DNA of 64,000 nt from Anaerolineae bacterium. Lineage in GTDB: Bacteria; Chloroflexota; Anaerolineae; Aggregatilineales; Phototrophicaceae. The position numbers were made by a program, and so were the translations under genes. Where the stretch lies: positions 62,001-126,000 of the forward strand of contig JALHNT010000016.1 of assembly GCA_022843385.1 (NCBI GenBank). Reading direction: 5' to 3'. A model generated the notes under the pieces. That model was not told where the DNA came from, ran no database searches, and worked only from the letters and a program-made list of their open reading frames with translations. Below, one piece after another: positions 9,696-19,414 of this stretch (position 1 is its first letter; every line of letters starts with the position of its first letter).

Positions 9696-11035
9696 CTACC
9701 ACGCCAGCAGCGCCGGTTCTTCCAGCACATGGCGTAAATCCTGCATGAACTGCGCCGCTTGTGCCCCATCGACCACCCGATGATCGGCGGAGAGGGTGAT
9801 GGTCATGAACGACTTCAGGATGGGCTGACCGTTGGCATCTGGCACAAACTGCTGCATCGTCCGCCCGACGGCCAGGATGCCGACCTGGGGCGGATTGATG
9901 ATGGCGGTGAAACGATCCACGCCGAACATGCCCAGGTTGCTGATGGTGAAGGTGCCGTCCAGCATGTCATTGACCTTGAGCGCATTGCCCCGCGCCCGCC
10001 CGGCCAGATCATCAACCTGCGCCTGAATCGTCTGCATCGACAGACGTTCAGCGTGATGCACCACTGGCACCACCAGCCCGGCCTCCAGCGCCACCGCCAC
10101 GCCGATGTTGGCCGTCGGCCACAACGAAATGCTCTCGCCGTCGGTAGTTGCGTTCACATACGGATGACGCAGCAGCACGCCGGCGCAGGCTTTCACCAGG
10201 ACCGTCGTCACCGAGAGTTTTTCGTTGCGGGCTTTCAGTTTGGCGCGCAGCGTCTCGATCCCGCTCATGTCGATCTGGGCGTCGAAGAAGATGTGCGGCG
10301 CGGTCTGGAAACTCTTTTGCAGCCGGGTGGCGATGGTCTTACGCATCCCCTCGATCCTGATGATCTGGGGTTGGTCGCTCATTATAGGGGTGACGACGGG
10401 GGCGCTTGCTGGTGGGGCTGGCGCTTGTGCCGCTGCCTGCTGTACATCGGCCGCCTGAATCCGCCCACGTGGCCCACTGCCGCTGACGCTCGCCAGATCA
10501 ACGCCCATCTGCTCGGCGGCATGACGGGCAGCCGGGGTCGCCCGGACTTTGCCGGGGACTTCGCTGGCGGGCGCGACCAACGCCTGTTCAACATCGCGCC
10601 GGGTGATGCGATTGTTGGGGCCGGTGCCTTGAATCTGGGATAGATCGAGGTTGGCGGCTTCGGCCATGCGCTGTGCCACTGGCGAGGCGCTCACAGCCGA
10701 TGGCGCTGCGGTCAAGACAGGTGGTGGTGATAGGGCAGGGGGCTTCGATGGTGCGGCAGAGCTGGCGGCACCCGGCAGATCCGTCGGGCGGGCTTCACCC
10801 GGACGCAGCAGATAGGCGATCACTTCGGTGACTGGCACCGTCGCCCCTGCCGGGTAGAGCAGGTTGATGAGCGTTCCGGCTTCCGGCGCTTCTACTTCCA
10901 TGTTGACCTTATCGGTCGTCACTTCGCAGATCGGGTCGCCGGATCGCACCGGATCGCCGTCCTGTTTCAACCACTGCACAATATCGCAGCTTTCCAGGGT
11001 GAAGCCGAATTTGGGCATGATGATGGGGATCGGCA

Positions 11036-11036
<1 letters not shown>
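9696..11036 (-). CDS. 2-oxoacid dehydrogenase complex E2 (dihydrolipoyl acyltransferase)
   Basis: 446 residues. An N-terminal lipoyl domain has the modified Lys in EVTTDKVNMEVEAP near residue 44. A Pro/Ala linker follows, then two peripheral subunit-binding domains in a row (about 112-155, with GTGPNNRITRRDV; about 165-202, with GSGPRGRIQAADV). The C-terminal catalytic domain ends in the active-site motif SADHRVVDG. It transfers the acyl group from lipoate to CoA. The first base of its ATG overlaps the stop of E1beta. No E3 gene is in the window. Two binding domains are unusual, as most bacterial E2 proteins have one. Confidence 0.9.
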
Positions 11037-12014
<978 letters not shown>

Positions 12015-12022
<8 letters not shown>

Positions 12023-13034
12023 AGACCCCCTCCATCACGCTGCTGATGTCGGGGTCGGGGCTTTTCTCGCTGAAATCCACCGCGCCATCAATGATGCCCA
12101 GGGCGGCATCGCGCATCGTCGCTGCCTCGTCTTCACTGACGACACCGGCGGTCACCAACAGGGTGCTGAAGCGCTGGATGGCGTCGCGGTTTTCCATCCA
12201 GTCATTCACTTCATCACGGGTGCGATAGGCCTGTTTGTCGCTCTTGGAATGACCCTTGTAGCGATAAGTCTTGGATTCGATCAGCGAAGGGCCTTCGCCG
12301 CGTCGGGCGCGTTCAGCCGCCTCGGAAATCGCCTGATACACCGCCAGCACCTCGTTGCCATCCACCGTCACGCCGGGGATGTTATAAGCCTGGGCGCGGG
12401 TGCTGATATTCTCGACGGTGAAGGCTTTGGGGAAGGGCATCGACATGGCGTATTGATTATTCTCGCACAGATAGATCACCGGCAGCTTCCAGATGGCGGC
12501 CATGTTCAGCGATTCGTGAAAGGCACCTTCGTTGGCCGCGCCGTCGCCGAAGATCACCAGGCACACCTGATCGGTCTTCCGCATCTTGATGCTCAACCCG
12601 ACGCCGACGGCAATCGGCACCCCGCCAGCCACGATGCCATTGGCGCCGAGATTGTTGGCATCGACATCCGCGATGTGCATCGAACCGCCGCGCCCGCGGC
12701 AGAAGCCCGTCTCTTTGCCCATGAACTCGGCCATCATCCGGTTGACATCTGACCCCCAGGCCAGACAATGACCATGCCCGCGATGATGATTCAACAGGTA
12801 ATCACCATCGCGCAGCGCGTTCGAGGCACCGACAGCGGTCGCTTCCTGTCCGATGGAGAGATGCATCGTGCCATGAACCTTGCCCAGCGAATACAACTGC
12901 TCGGCCCGTTCTTCAAAGGCGCGGATGGTGTGCATATCCAGCAGCATTTGCTTGAGGAATTCCGGCCCTAATGACTCGATGACATCGTGGTAGCGCTGAA
13001 TGACATCGGCGCTCAATTGACTGACTTGTACCAT
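12015..13034 (-). CDS. 2-oxoacid dehydrogenase E1 alpha subunit
   Basis: 339 residues. The thiamine-diphosphate motif starts at [15 protein letters not shown] and ends in CENN about 30 residues later, the standard GDG...NN spacing. [11 protein letters not shown] near 83 and the phosphorylation-loop-like RYKGHSKSD near 275 also fit the family. It decarboxylates the 2-oxoacid and passes the acyl group to lipoyl-E2. It lies 29 bases downstream of the NYN-cold-shock gene, so both may share a transcript. Confidence 0.9.
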
Positions 13035-13063
13035 AGTGTTTCCTTCGCTTCGGTCAGTTTTCT

Positions 13064-13993
13064 TCAGCGGATCACGCGAATATTGATCGCGCAGACGCCG
13101 CGTTCGTTCTCGCCCAGTTCGTATTCCACCTCATCGCCCACCACCAGATCGGTGAAGTCGATCTCCATGATCTCGGCGTGATAAAAGAACAGGTTGCGCC
13201 CGCCGTTGGATGGGGTGATGAAGCCGTAACCTTCTTTGAGACCCTGGATCGTCCCGCGCTGTGGGCCGGCCTCAACCGGCGGCTCCAGCGTCTCGCTGCC
13301 ATCGCCATTCTCGCTGCTCATCACCACCGTGCGCGGCTGATATTCGCGCGGCGGCATGAACAGATTGTTGATGGCCGGGTCGCTCCGCAGCGACCGATCA
13401 TCGATAATCTGCTGCATCATCAACGGATAGGTCACTTCTTCCAGCAGCACCTGCGAGGTGCGCGTCTCACGTTCCTGCCCGCTCTGATCGAGGTAGCGGA
13501 AGTCCCAGCCCAGCAGCATCACCCGTGTGCCGAGCGTGTTCAGCTTGCGCACCAATGGCAGAAAGTCGCTGTCACAGGCCACGATCACCGTCACGTCGAA
13601 GCGCTTGTAGATCGCCATCTCATAGGCTTCCAGCGCCAGCCAGACATCGATCCCTTTTTCGCCTTCCGGCCCCAGCGGCAGGTAATGGGTGGTCACGCCT
13701 TCGCGCACCAGCACATCGTCGAAGATGCGTTCTTTCAATAACAGGTCGCCACGATTTTGTGCCTCTTTGGCGCTCACTCTCCCCCGGAAATAATGGGCAT
13801 CCACAATCTGGCAGTAACGCACATCCGAGCTTTCGTTCTCGGCTACTTTCTGGCGGACGAAGTTGTGCAGACCAGCGACGCTGATGCGGGAACGGCGGGT
13901 GTGATAATACTGGTAGTAATTGCTGACATGAAAAAAGAAATTGCCATCATAAAAGACGCCAATGCGGGTTAGTTTTTGTTCAGTTGTTGCCAT
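13064..13993 (-). CDS. NYN-domain (LabA-like) RNase fused to a cold-shock domain
   Basis: 309 residues. Residues about 10-185 are a NYN/PIN-like domain with [11 protein letters not shown] at the first strand and [16 protein letters not shown] near 135, supplying the acidic metal-binding positions. A linker of about 55 residues leads to a C-terminal cold-shock domain (about 244-309) starting [15 protein letters not shown] with the RNP-like FFYHAEI. NYN domains of this group are predicted or proven metal-dependent RNases, and the cold-shock domain would provide single-strand RNA binding. It lies 36 bases after the GpsA-like gene on the same strand. The RNA target is unknown. Confidence 0.85.
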   Translation of the reverse strand: MATTEQKLTRIGVFYDGNFFFHVSNYYQYYHTRRSRISVAGLHNFVRQKVAENESSDVRYCQIVDAHYFRGRVSAKEAQNRGDLLLKERIFDDVLVREGVTTHYLPLGPEGEKGIDVWLALEAYEMAIYKRFDVTVIVACDSDFLPLVRKLNTLGTRVMLLGWDFRYLDQSGQERETRTSQVLLEEVTYPLMMQQIIDDRSLRSDPAINNLFMPPREYQPRTVVMSSENGDGSETLEPPVEAGPQRGTIQGLKEGYGFITPSNGGRNLFFYHAEIMEIDFTDLVVGDEVEYELGENERGVCAINIRVIR

Positions 13994-14029
13994 CAGGCGC
14001 TCCCCAGGCGATTACACTCCATACTGCCC

Positions 14030-15106
14030 CTAACGGGTTGGGGGCGTGAATGGAAGTTTACTGAAGAACGAGTTGAAATCAAAGTCCACCGGCGCATTAC
14101 GTGTAAGGACGCGGTACAACGCCCGCAATAGCGGCAGTCCATCGGCAGGCAGGTCGCCGCGTTCCATCATCGCTTCTATCGCCGGCATGATGGCGATGGT
14201 CGCATCCACGCCTTCAATCGTTTCGCCCGGCATTTCCTCAACCGCATCGCTGTAGGCCATGCCCATGCCCAGCAACCGCCCCATGCGCGAGTTGCGTCCG
14301 CCCTGGGTCGTCACATACAGGTCGCCTGCGCCCGGCAGGCTGAACACCGTCTCCAGGCCGCCGCCCATCTTCTGCACCAGGATGGCGGTCTCGGCCAGCC
14401 CTTGCGCGAAAATCGCCGCCGCGTAGTTGTGCATCATGGCGCTGGCGATGTCCTCACCCTGCTTCTCCAGCACGCCTGCCGCCAGCCCGACGGCCAGCGC
14501 ATAGGGGTTCTTCATCGCCACGCACAGTTCGACCCCGATCAGATCAGTTGATGTCCAGATGTGATAATAATCGGTCATGAAATATGAGCGCAGTTTGGGC
14601 AGGATGTCGCCATTGCGCGAGACGAATACCACGCTGGTGTGTCGCCGCGCCGCCAGTTCCCCGGCAATCGACGGGCCGCCAATCGCGGCGTAATGCACCT
14701 GATCGCGGATGCTTTCCGGCAGGCGCGAACGCAGCACATCCGGCAGAATTTGCAATTGACCCTCGTCGCTGCTTTCCAGCCCCTTCGTCACCATCATCAC
14801 AATCTGACCCGGTTGCAGATGCGGGCCGATGGCTTCCGCGGCCCAGTGAACGCCGCGCGAATTGACGCCCAACACAATCACCTCTGCATCCTGCATGGCG
14901 GCGGCGATCTCGGTATGAAAGTAGGGTTTCACAGAGTCATGGATCGGGCGGCGTAGGCGGGGATGGAAACGCTGATTCTGACAGCTCTCGATGATCTCGC
15001 CGTCGAGGTGGGTGCCAACCAACCGGACATCGTTTCCATTATCGGCGGCGGGGAAGGTGAGCGCCGAACCCATGACCCCGGCTCCAACGACTGTAATGAT
15101 CGCCAT
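14030..15106 (-). CDS. GpsA-like NAD(P)-dependent glycerol-3-phosphate dehydrogenase family protein
   Basis: 358 residues. It has an N-terminal Rossmann motif VVGAGVMGSAL, VTKGLESSDEG near 110, GGPSIAGELA near 140 and the catalytic-Lys region VAMKNPYALAVGLA near 205, followed by the all-helical C-terminal domain. GpsA reduces dihydroxyacetone phosphate to sn-glycerol-3-phosphate. This protein is somewhat longer than housekeeping GpsA and has changes in the substrate end. Its gene has its own promoter in the divergent spacer with the sugar importer, under the same operator-like site, so it may act on a sugar- or polyol-phosphate rather than in lipid synthesis. Confidence 0.75.
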   Translation of the reverse strand: MAIITVVGAGVMGSALTFPAADNGNDVRLVGTHLDGEIIESCQNQRFHPRLRRPIHDSVKPYFHTEIAAAMQDAEVIVLGVNSRGVHWAAEAIGPHLQPGQIVMMVTKGLESSDEGQLQILPDVLRSRLPESIRDQVHYAAIGGPSIAGELAARRHTSVVFVSRNGDILPKLRSYFMTDYYHIWTSTDLIGVELCVAMKNPYALAVGLAAGVLEKQGEDIASAMMHNYAAAIFAQGLAETAILVQKMGGGLETVFSLPGAGDLYVTTQGGRNSRMGRLLGMGMAYSDAVEEMPGETIEGVDATIAIMPAIEAMMERGDLPADGLPLLRALYRVLTRNAPVDFDFNSFFSKLPFTPPTR

Positions 15107-15137
15107 GTTTCCGCCTTATGATCTCATTAGAGAATAA

Positions 15138-15151
15138 TTGCACAAATGTGA
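15138..15151. promoter_or_regulatory. Operator-like site 1
   Basis: TTGCACAAATGTGA lies about 16-29 bases downstream of the predicted start of the GpsA-like transcript. It overlaps a second inverted repeat, ATGTGA-N7-TCACAT, at 15147-15165. The same 14-mer with AA replaced by TT sits downstream of the opposite promoter. Binding by the SorC-type regulator encoded at 21548 is a guess from context. Confidence 0.6.
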
Positions 15152-15173
15152 GCGCATTTCACATATTTTCCGC

Positions 15174-15202
15174 ATTGTATGTTAGCCGTTCTACGCTGTC
15201 AA
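15174..15202 (-). promoter_or_regulatory. Sigma70-type promoter for the GpsA-like gene
   Basis: Read on the minus strand, TTGACA (15202-15197), a 17-base spacer and TACAAT (15179-15174) form a near-consensus promoter. Transcription should start near 15167, about 60 bases before the ATG. Confidence 0.75.
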
Positions 15203-15262
15203 GAAACCGATTTTGTCCGCTTTCTCTCGGAACGTTAATCTGAGTGCCGCGTATGAGCCGAC

Positions 15263-15291
15263 TTGACAGCCCCCCAAAAGCGCACTATAGT
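15263..15291 (+). promoter_or_regulatory. Sigma70-type promoter for the sugar ABC operon
   Basis: TTGACA (15263-15268), a 17-base spacer and TATAGT (15286-15291). Predicted start near 15298, giving a leader of about 90 bases before the first permease. Confidence 0.8.
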
Positions 15292-15310
15292 CGTCACATC
15301 AGTGCAGACC

Positions 15311-15324
15311 TTGCACATTTGTGA
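15311..15324. promoter_or_regulatory. Operator-like site 2
   Basis: TTGCACATTTGTGA lies at about +13 to +26 of the importer transcript, the same relative place as site 1 on the other side. This fits a repressor that blocks early elongation or promoter escape on both sides. Confidence 0.6.
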
Positions 15325-15388
15325 AAAGTTTCTGCAATCTCTTTTTTGAAAGAGTGTCGGACTCAGAATTTTATGGAGGCATGGGCGT

Positions 15389-16324
15389 ATGGCCCGATTG
15401 TCACTGCCCAGCAGGCAAGTCGTACCCGTTGATGCCGAGAAACCCCGCCGCCGCTTCTGGTCGGGTGATAACCCCTTGTTCTGGCTGGCACCGGCTATTG
15501 TTTTCCTGGCCCTCTACAGCATCTTTCCGCTCATCTTTAATCTGGTCACCAGCCTTCATGAATTCAGCAACAGCCGCCGCGAGTGGGTGTTTCTGGGGAC
15601 GCGCAACTGGGTCGAGCTGCTGACCGATGATCCGCGTTTCCTCAACGCCCTGGGCGTGACTCTTCAGTACGTGGTGATTGCCCTGGTGGTGCAGATGCTT
15701 CTGGGCTTGCTCATCGCGCTGCTGCTCGATGCCAAACCCTGGGGTTCCGGCCTGATGCAGACGCTCATCATCCTGCCGATGGTGACGGCACCGGCGGTCG
15801 CTGGCCTGATGTTCCGCCTGCTGCAACATTCCGAGTTCGGTGTGTTGTCCTATTTGAGCTACAGTCTGGGTCTGCTGGATAAAACCGAACCCTTATTGGG
15901 AGGCAGCGGGAGGTTTGCGCTGGTTGCCGTTCTGCTGGTCGATATCTGGCAGTGGACGCCTTTCTTCGTCCTCATCATTCTGGCTGGCCTCAAGGGTGTG
16001 CCGGTAGAAGTGCTGGAGGCCGCCGAAGTCGATGGCGCGACCTGGTTCCAGCGCCTGACCCGCATCAAAATCCCGCTGTTGTTCGGCGTCATCACGGTGG
16101 CGGTGCTATTCCGCCTGGTTGATCTCTTTAAGGTCTTTGACTATATCGCCATCATGACCGCCGGCGGCCCGGCGCTGCGCAGCGAATCGGTCAGTTACTA
16201 TAGTTTTGTCAACACCTTCGGTCAGATCAAATGGGGTTACGGCGCGACCATCGGTGTGGTCATCATGGCGATGGGCTGGCTGTCGGCCTGGATCTATCAG
16301 AAAGTCTTCCGTCTGAAATGGTGA
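15389..16324 (+). CDS. Sugar ABC transporter permease, MalF/UgpA-like
   Basis: 311 residues; ATG at 15389 is chosen because GGAGG at 15375-15379 is correctly spaced. Six hydrophobic segments are visible. The cytoplasmic EAA loop near 210-230 (EVLEAAEVDGATWFQRLTRI) contacts the ATPase. It forms the membrane channel with the next gene's product for uptake of a sugar or polyol. The gene encoding the ATPase subunit is not nearby, as is common for carbohydrate importers that share one MsmK/UgpC-type ATPase. Confidence 0.9.
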   Translation: MARLSLPSRQVVPVDAEKPRRRFWSGDNPLFWLAPAIVFLALYSIFPLIFNLVTSLHEFSNSRREWVFLGTRNWVELLTDDPRFLNALGVTLQYVVIALVVQMLLGLLIALLLDAKPWGSGLMQTLIILPMVTAPAVAGLMFRLLQHSEFGVLSYLSYSLGLLDKTEPLLGGSGRFALVAVLLVDIWQWTPFFVLIILAGLKGVPVEVLEAAEVDGATWFQRLTRIKIPLLFGVITVAVLFRLVDLFKVFDYIAIMTAGGPALRSESVSYYSFVNTFGQIKWGYGATIGVVIMAMGWLSAWIYQKVFRLKW

Positions 16325-16381
16325 TGTTTGTCCCAGATGCAAAATTGTCCTCTCCCAGAGTTTGATTGAGAGAGTTTTGAT

Positions 16382-17341
16382 ATGCACGTTTCTGAAGCAC
16401 AGCTCCAAATAAACCGTGATTACCTGAAGCGCAAACATCGCACTCAGTTTATCCAAAAACTGGTGCTGACCATCGTCACCGGCCTGGTGGTTCTGGTCTT
16501 CATTTTCCCCATCTTCTACTGGGCGCGTCTGTCGATCACGCCCTATAAATATGTTTTCACGCTGCCGCCGCGCTTTGACTTTCCCGAAGTGACGACGGCA
16601 TGGTGGAGCGTGGTCATCGGCGGGCGTTCCTATAGCGATGTCATCCTGGAGCAGGTGGGTAATCCTTCCGGCGTCGGTGGAGCCGGTACGTCGGGCTACG
16701 ACATCCGTCCCCGCATTATGAACAGTGTGACGATTGCTGGTTTGAGCACGCTGATTGTGATGATTGTCGCGACCTTTACCGCTTATGCGCTCTCGCGCTT
16801 CAACATTCGCGGCAAACAGAATGTGGTCTTCTTCATCCTCTCCACGCGCTTCATGCCGGGGGTGGCGGTGGTGCTGCCGCTGTTCCTGATGTACCGTGCC
16901 ATTGGCCTGTACGATACCCTGTTGGGGTTGGTGCTGGCGCATGTCGTCATCAATCTGCCCCTCGCTATCCTGCTGCTCAAGAGCTTCTTTGACGATGTGC
17001 CGCAAGACCTGGATGATGCCGCAATGGTCGATGGCTGTACCCGCTTCGGTGCCTTCTGGCGCGTGATTATTCGCTATGTCGCGCCCGGACTGGCGGCTGC
17101 CGCTGTCTTGTGCTTCATCTTCTCCTGGAACGAATTCCTCTTCTCGCTTTATCTGACGCGGACGCCGGAACTGCAAACCGTGCCGGTGACCATCCGCACC
17201 TACGATGCGTCGGCGGGCATTACCGAATGGGGCATGATGGCGGCGGCTGGGACGGCTGCGGTCGTGCCAGTCTTCATCTTCGTGCTTTTCGTCCAGCGCT
17301 ATCTCATTCGTGGTTTGACATTGGGTGCCGTCCGTGGCTAG
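16382..17341 (+). CDS. Sugar ABC transporter permease, MalG/UgpE-like
   Basis: 319 residues with six hydrophobic segments and the EAA loop DLDDAAMVDGCTRFGAFWRV near 222. The periplasmic-side insertion at about 65-105 is larger than in MalG. It pairs with the permease encoded 57 bases upstream. The binding-protein gene follows after a 144-bp gap. Confidence 0.9.
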   Translation: MHVSEAQLQINRDYLKRKHRTQFIQKLVLTIVTGLVVLVFIFPIFYWARLSITPYKYVFTLPPRFDFPEVTTAWWSVVIGGRSYSDVILEQVGNPSGVGGAGTSGYDIRPRIMNSVTIAGLSTLIVMIVATFTAYALSRFNIRGKQNVVFFILSTRFMPGVAVVLPLFLMYRAIGLYDTLLGLVLAHVVINLPLAILLLKSFFDDVPQDLDDAAMVDGCTRFGAFWRVIIRYVAPGLAAAAVLCFIFSWNEFLFSLYLTRTPELQTVPVTIRTYDASAGITEWGMMAAAGTAAVVPVFIFVLFVQRYLIRGLTLGAVRG

Positions 17342-17485
17342 AGCAACTCGCCAGCCAGAGTGATGATGGAGAGGGGGTGGTGATGTCTCCCGCCAGGTTA
17401 GTCGCCTGGACGACTGCTGACCGTCTGTTGAGCGGTCAACCATTTCGTTGTGCCTGCGAATATTAACATAGAGGATTGAGTGAGA

Positions 17486-19039
17486 ATGAACGAGCGCGAT
17501 CGCAAACAAAGACTTTATGTAGCCGATCAGGCGAAGAAGCTTGCCCGGGGCGGGATCAGCCGCCGCGAGTTTCTGCGCAATGCCGGTCTGGCCGGGTTTG
17601 GCTTCAGCGCCGCCGGTCTGATGCGCATGGAAACCCACGCCAAGGGACTCGCTGCCCGTCCGATGGCTCAGACCACTGGCGCGGAACTCAGCGAAGCCCA
17701 GATCGCCTGGCTGAAGGAAGTCGGTGGTCGTTTCGCTGGGACAACCGTCCGTATTTCGTCTGAATCGACTGCTCCCAGCCAGATCATCAGTGCCCTGGCG
17801 ACCAACGCTGACGACCCCAACAGCTTCCAGAATTTGACCGGCATTCAGGTTGTCTGGGAACAGATTCCGCTGGATCAGGTGCTGGCGAAGCTGGTGCAGG
17901 ACACGGCTACTGAATCCGCCCAGAACGATATTTACTACATGGATCAGGCCTGGGTCGGTCGTTTCGTCAATGACACTGTTGACCCGTCGGAACGTCTGGC
18001 CGATGGTAGCGACCTGAACATGCCCGACTTCAACTTTGATGACTTCGTGCCGGAACTGCTGCCGGCGCTAGCATCGTATGAAGGTCGTCTGGTCGGTCTG
18101 CCCTTCGATATTCCGATCTTCATCTACATGTACCGCAAGGATGTGTACGATCAGCTCGGTCTGTCGCCCGCGACTAATATGGAAGAATTCCTGGCTGCAG
18201 TGAAGGCGATTGATGAAGCCAAGCTCACCAATGCCGATGGCTCCGACATTCGCGGTTACATCGGCCAGTGGCAGAGCGGTCACTACGCCCTCCAGTGCGA
18301 CTGGACTGCCTGGCTGTGGTCGCATGGTGGTTCACACACTGGCCTCGATGGCTCGGTGGCGATCAACGACGAATTTGGCGTGGCTGGCGCGAACTACATG
18401 CTCGAACTCGCCAAGTACGTCCCGTCGGGTGTCACCACCTGGGACTGGGGTGGTCAGGGCAGCGCCATGGTCTCTGGCTTTGGTGCCAACGTCATCTCGT
18501 GGGCCGAATTCTTCCCCGGCCTGGACGGCGACGGCTCGGCGACACAGGGTCTCTGGGAGACCGCCGACCTGCCGACGGAACTGGCGCTGCGTCCTGCTGA
18601 TCAATGCAGCTTCGACGAAGTGCCCGCCATCGGTCACCAGGGTGGTTCGTGCATGGGTCTGTCGCGCTACAGCCAGAATGCGGATGCTGCCTGGATCTTC
18701 CTGCAGTACGCCACCAGCGCCCCGGTTCAGACCGCTGCCGCTGCTTCCAGCAACACCCCGATCCGTCTGAGCGCCTTCGAAGCCCCGATTGTCAAGGAAC
18801 GCGCCAAGATCACACCGCTGACCACCCGCCACTTCCCGGCAGCCTTAAAGGCCATCCAGGAACGCATGGGTACCGAGCCGCACTTCCCCGGCTGGGCGAC
18901 GGCTTCCGGCACCGGTGGCCCGATCCCGACCGAGCTGGGTACGATGACCGCCGCTGCGGTTGCCGGTCAGTCGGTTGATGTTCAGGCGACCCTGGACGCC
19001 ATCGCCGGTCACATCGAAGACGCGATCAACGAAGTCTAG
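17486..19039 (+). CDS. Sugar ABC transporter substrate-binding protein with Tat signal
   Basis: 517 residues from ATG 17486, six bases inside a GTG, with GAGG about 11 bases upstream. Residues 24-50 are a twin-arginine export signal (SRREFLRNAGLAGFGFSAAG), so it is exported folded. The rest is an extracellular solute-binding protein of the maltose-binding type: LPFDIPIFIYMYRKDVYDQL near 205, WDWGGQGSAMVSGFGAN near 330 and a C-terminal AAAVAGQSVDVQATLDAI helix typical of family 1. It delivers a sugar or polyol to the two permeases. Confidence 0.9.
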   Translation: MNERDRKQRLYVADQAKKLARGGISRREFLRNAGLAGFGFSAAGLMRMETHAKGLAARPMAQTTGAELSEAQIAWLKEVGGRFAGTTVRISSESTAPSQIISALATNADDPNSFQNLTGIQVVWEQIPLDQVLAKLVQDTATESAQNDIYYMDQAWVGRFVNDTVDPSERLADGSDLNMPDFNFDDFVPELLPALASYEGRLVGLPFDIPIFIYMYRKDVYDQLGLSPATNMEEFLAAVKAIDEAKLTNADGSDIRGYIGQWQSGHYALQCDWTAWLWSHGGSHTGLDGSVAINDEFGVAGANYMLELAKYVPSGVTTWDWGGQGSAMVSGFGANVISWAEFFPGLDGDGSATQGLWETADLPTELALRPADQCSFDEVPAIGHQGGSCMGLSRYSQNADAAWIFLQYATSAPVQTAAAASSNTPIRLSAFEAPIVKERAKITPLTTRHFPAALKAIQERMGTEPHFPGWATASGTGGPIPTELGTMTAAAVAGQSVDVQATLDAIAGHIEDAINEV

Positions 19040-19105
19040 TCTTCACACCGTTCGGGAAAGGTGCGCCGGATGGGTGTGCTTTTCCCGAAATCACGCCTGA
19101 TCGCT

Positions 19106-19134
19106 ACCGGGACAATCGTTGTGGTTGTCCCGGT
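19106..19134 (+). terminator. Possible terminator or attenuator hairpin after the ABC genes
   Basis: ACCGGGACAA (19106-19115) pairs perfectly with TTGTCCCGGT (19125-19134) across a nine-base loop. There is no immediate T run; the first T run is at 19151. It may stabilise the upstream mRNA instead of terminating it. Confidence 0.45.
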
Positions 19135-19195
19135 GGTAGTTCAGGGATAGATTTTTTGGTCATCGGGGGTATCGGTTCACCTTGCCCTGGTTTTC

Positions 19196-19257
19196 GGACG
19201 TGCCGTTGCACGTCCCTACGAACGGTCTACCGTGTAGGGACACCCAATGGGGTGTCC
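19196..19257. repeat. Two REP-like palindromes in tandem
   Basis: GGACGTGC-CGTT-GCACGTCC (19196-19215) and GGACACCC-AATG-GGGTGTCC (19238-19257) are perfect 8-bp stems with four-base loops joined by a segment with GTAGGGA. They resemble the short palindromic intergenic repeats common in Chloroflexota and cyanobacteria. Confidence 0.6.
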
Positions 19258-19414
19258 GCGCGGCCTCCGTCACGGTTTGAACGATGAACTAGGAACTAAC
19301 AACTAGGAACTAACAACTAACAACTACGCTACAGGTCGGAGCAGCCCAATCAAACTTAGGCTAAAATAGTTTTTTTGAAGTGATGTTATGGTTGAGGAAT
19401 GAGGGTACAGAATT

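Larger units (their letters stand above)
15107..15388. promoter_or_regulatory. Divergent regulatory region between the GpsA-like gene and the sugar ABC operon
   Basis: This 282-bp spacer holds two divergent sigma70-type promoters and two near-identical 14-base operator-like sites, described separately. No gene was seen in it. Confidence 0.75.
19040..19414. other. Intergenic region with hairpins and short repeats
   Basis: No gene seen. It holds a hairpin with TTCGGGAAA (19051-19059) and TTTCCCGAA (19081-19089), a stronger 10-bp hairpin at 19106-19134, two REP-like palindromes (19196-19257) and a run of AACTAACAACTA-type units at about 19283-19326. Some of these hairpins probably attenuate or stop transcription after the binding-protein gene. 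Confidence 0.6.

Noticed and set aside
15147-15165. CRP-type binding site ATGTGA-N7-TCACAT
   Set aside because: The spacer is 7 rather than 6 and it overlaps the shared 14-mer; kept only as part of operator-like site 1.
16106-17638. 510-codon minus-strand frame across the second ABC permease
   Set aside because: Residues are a His/Arg/Asp/Gln mixture typical of antisense reading; it covers a complete, recognisable permease.
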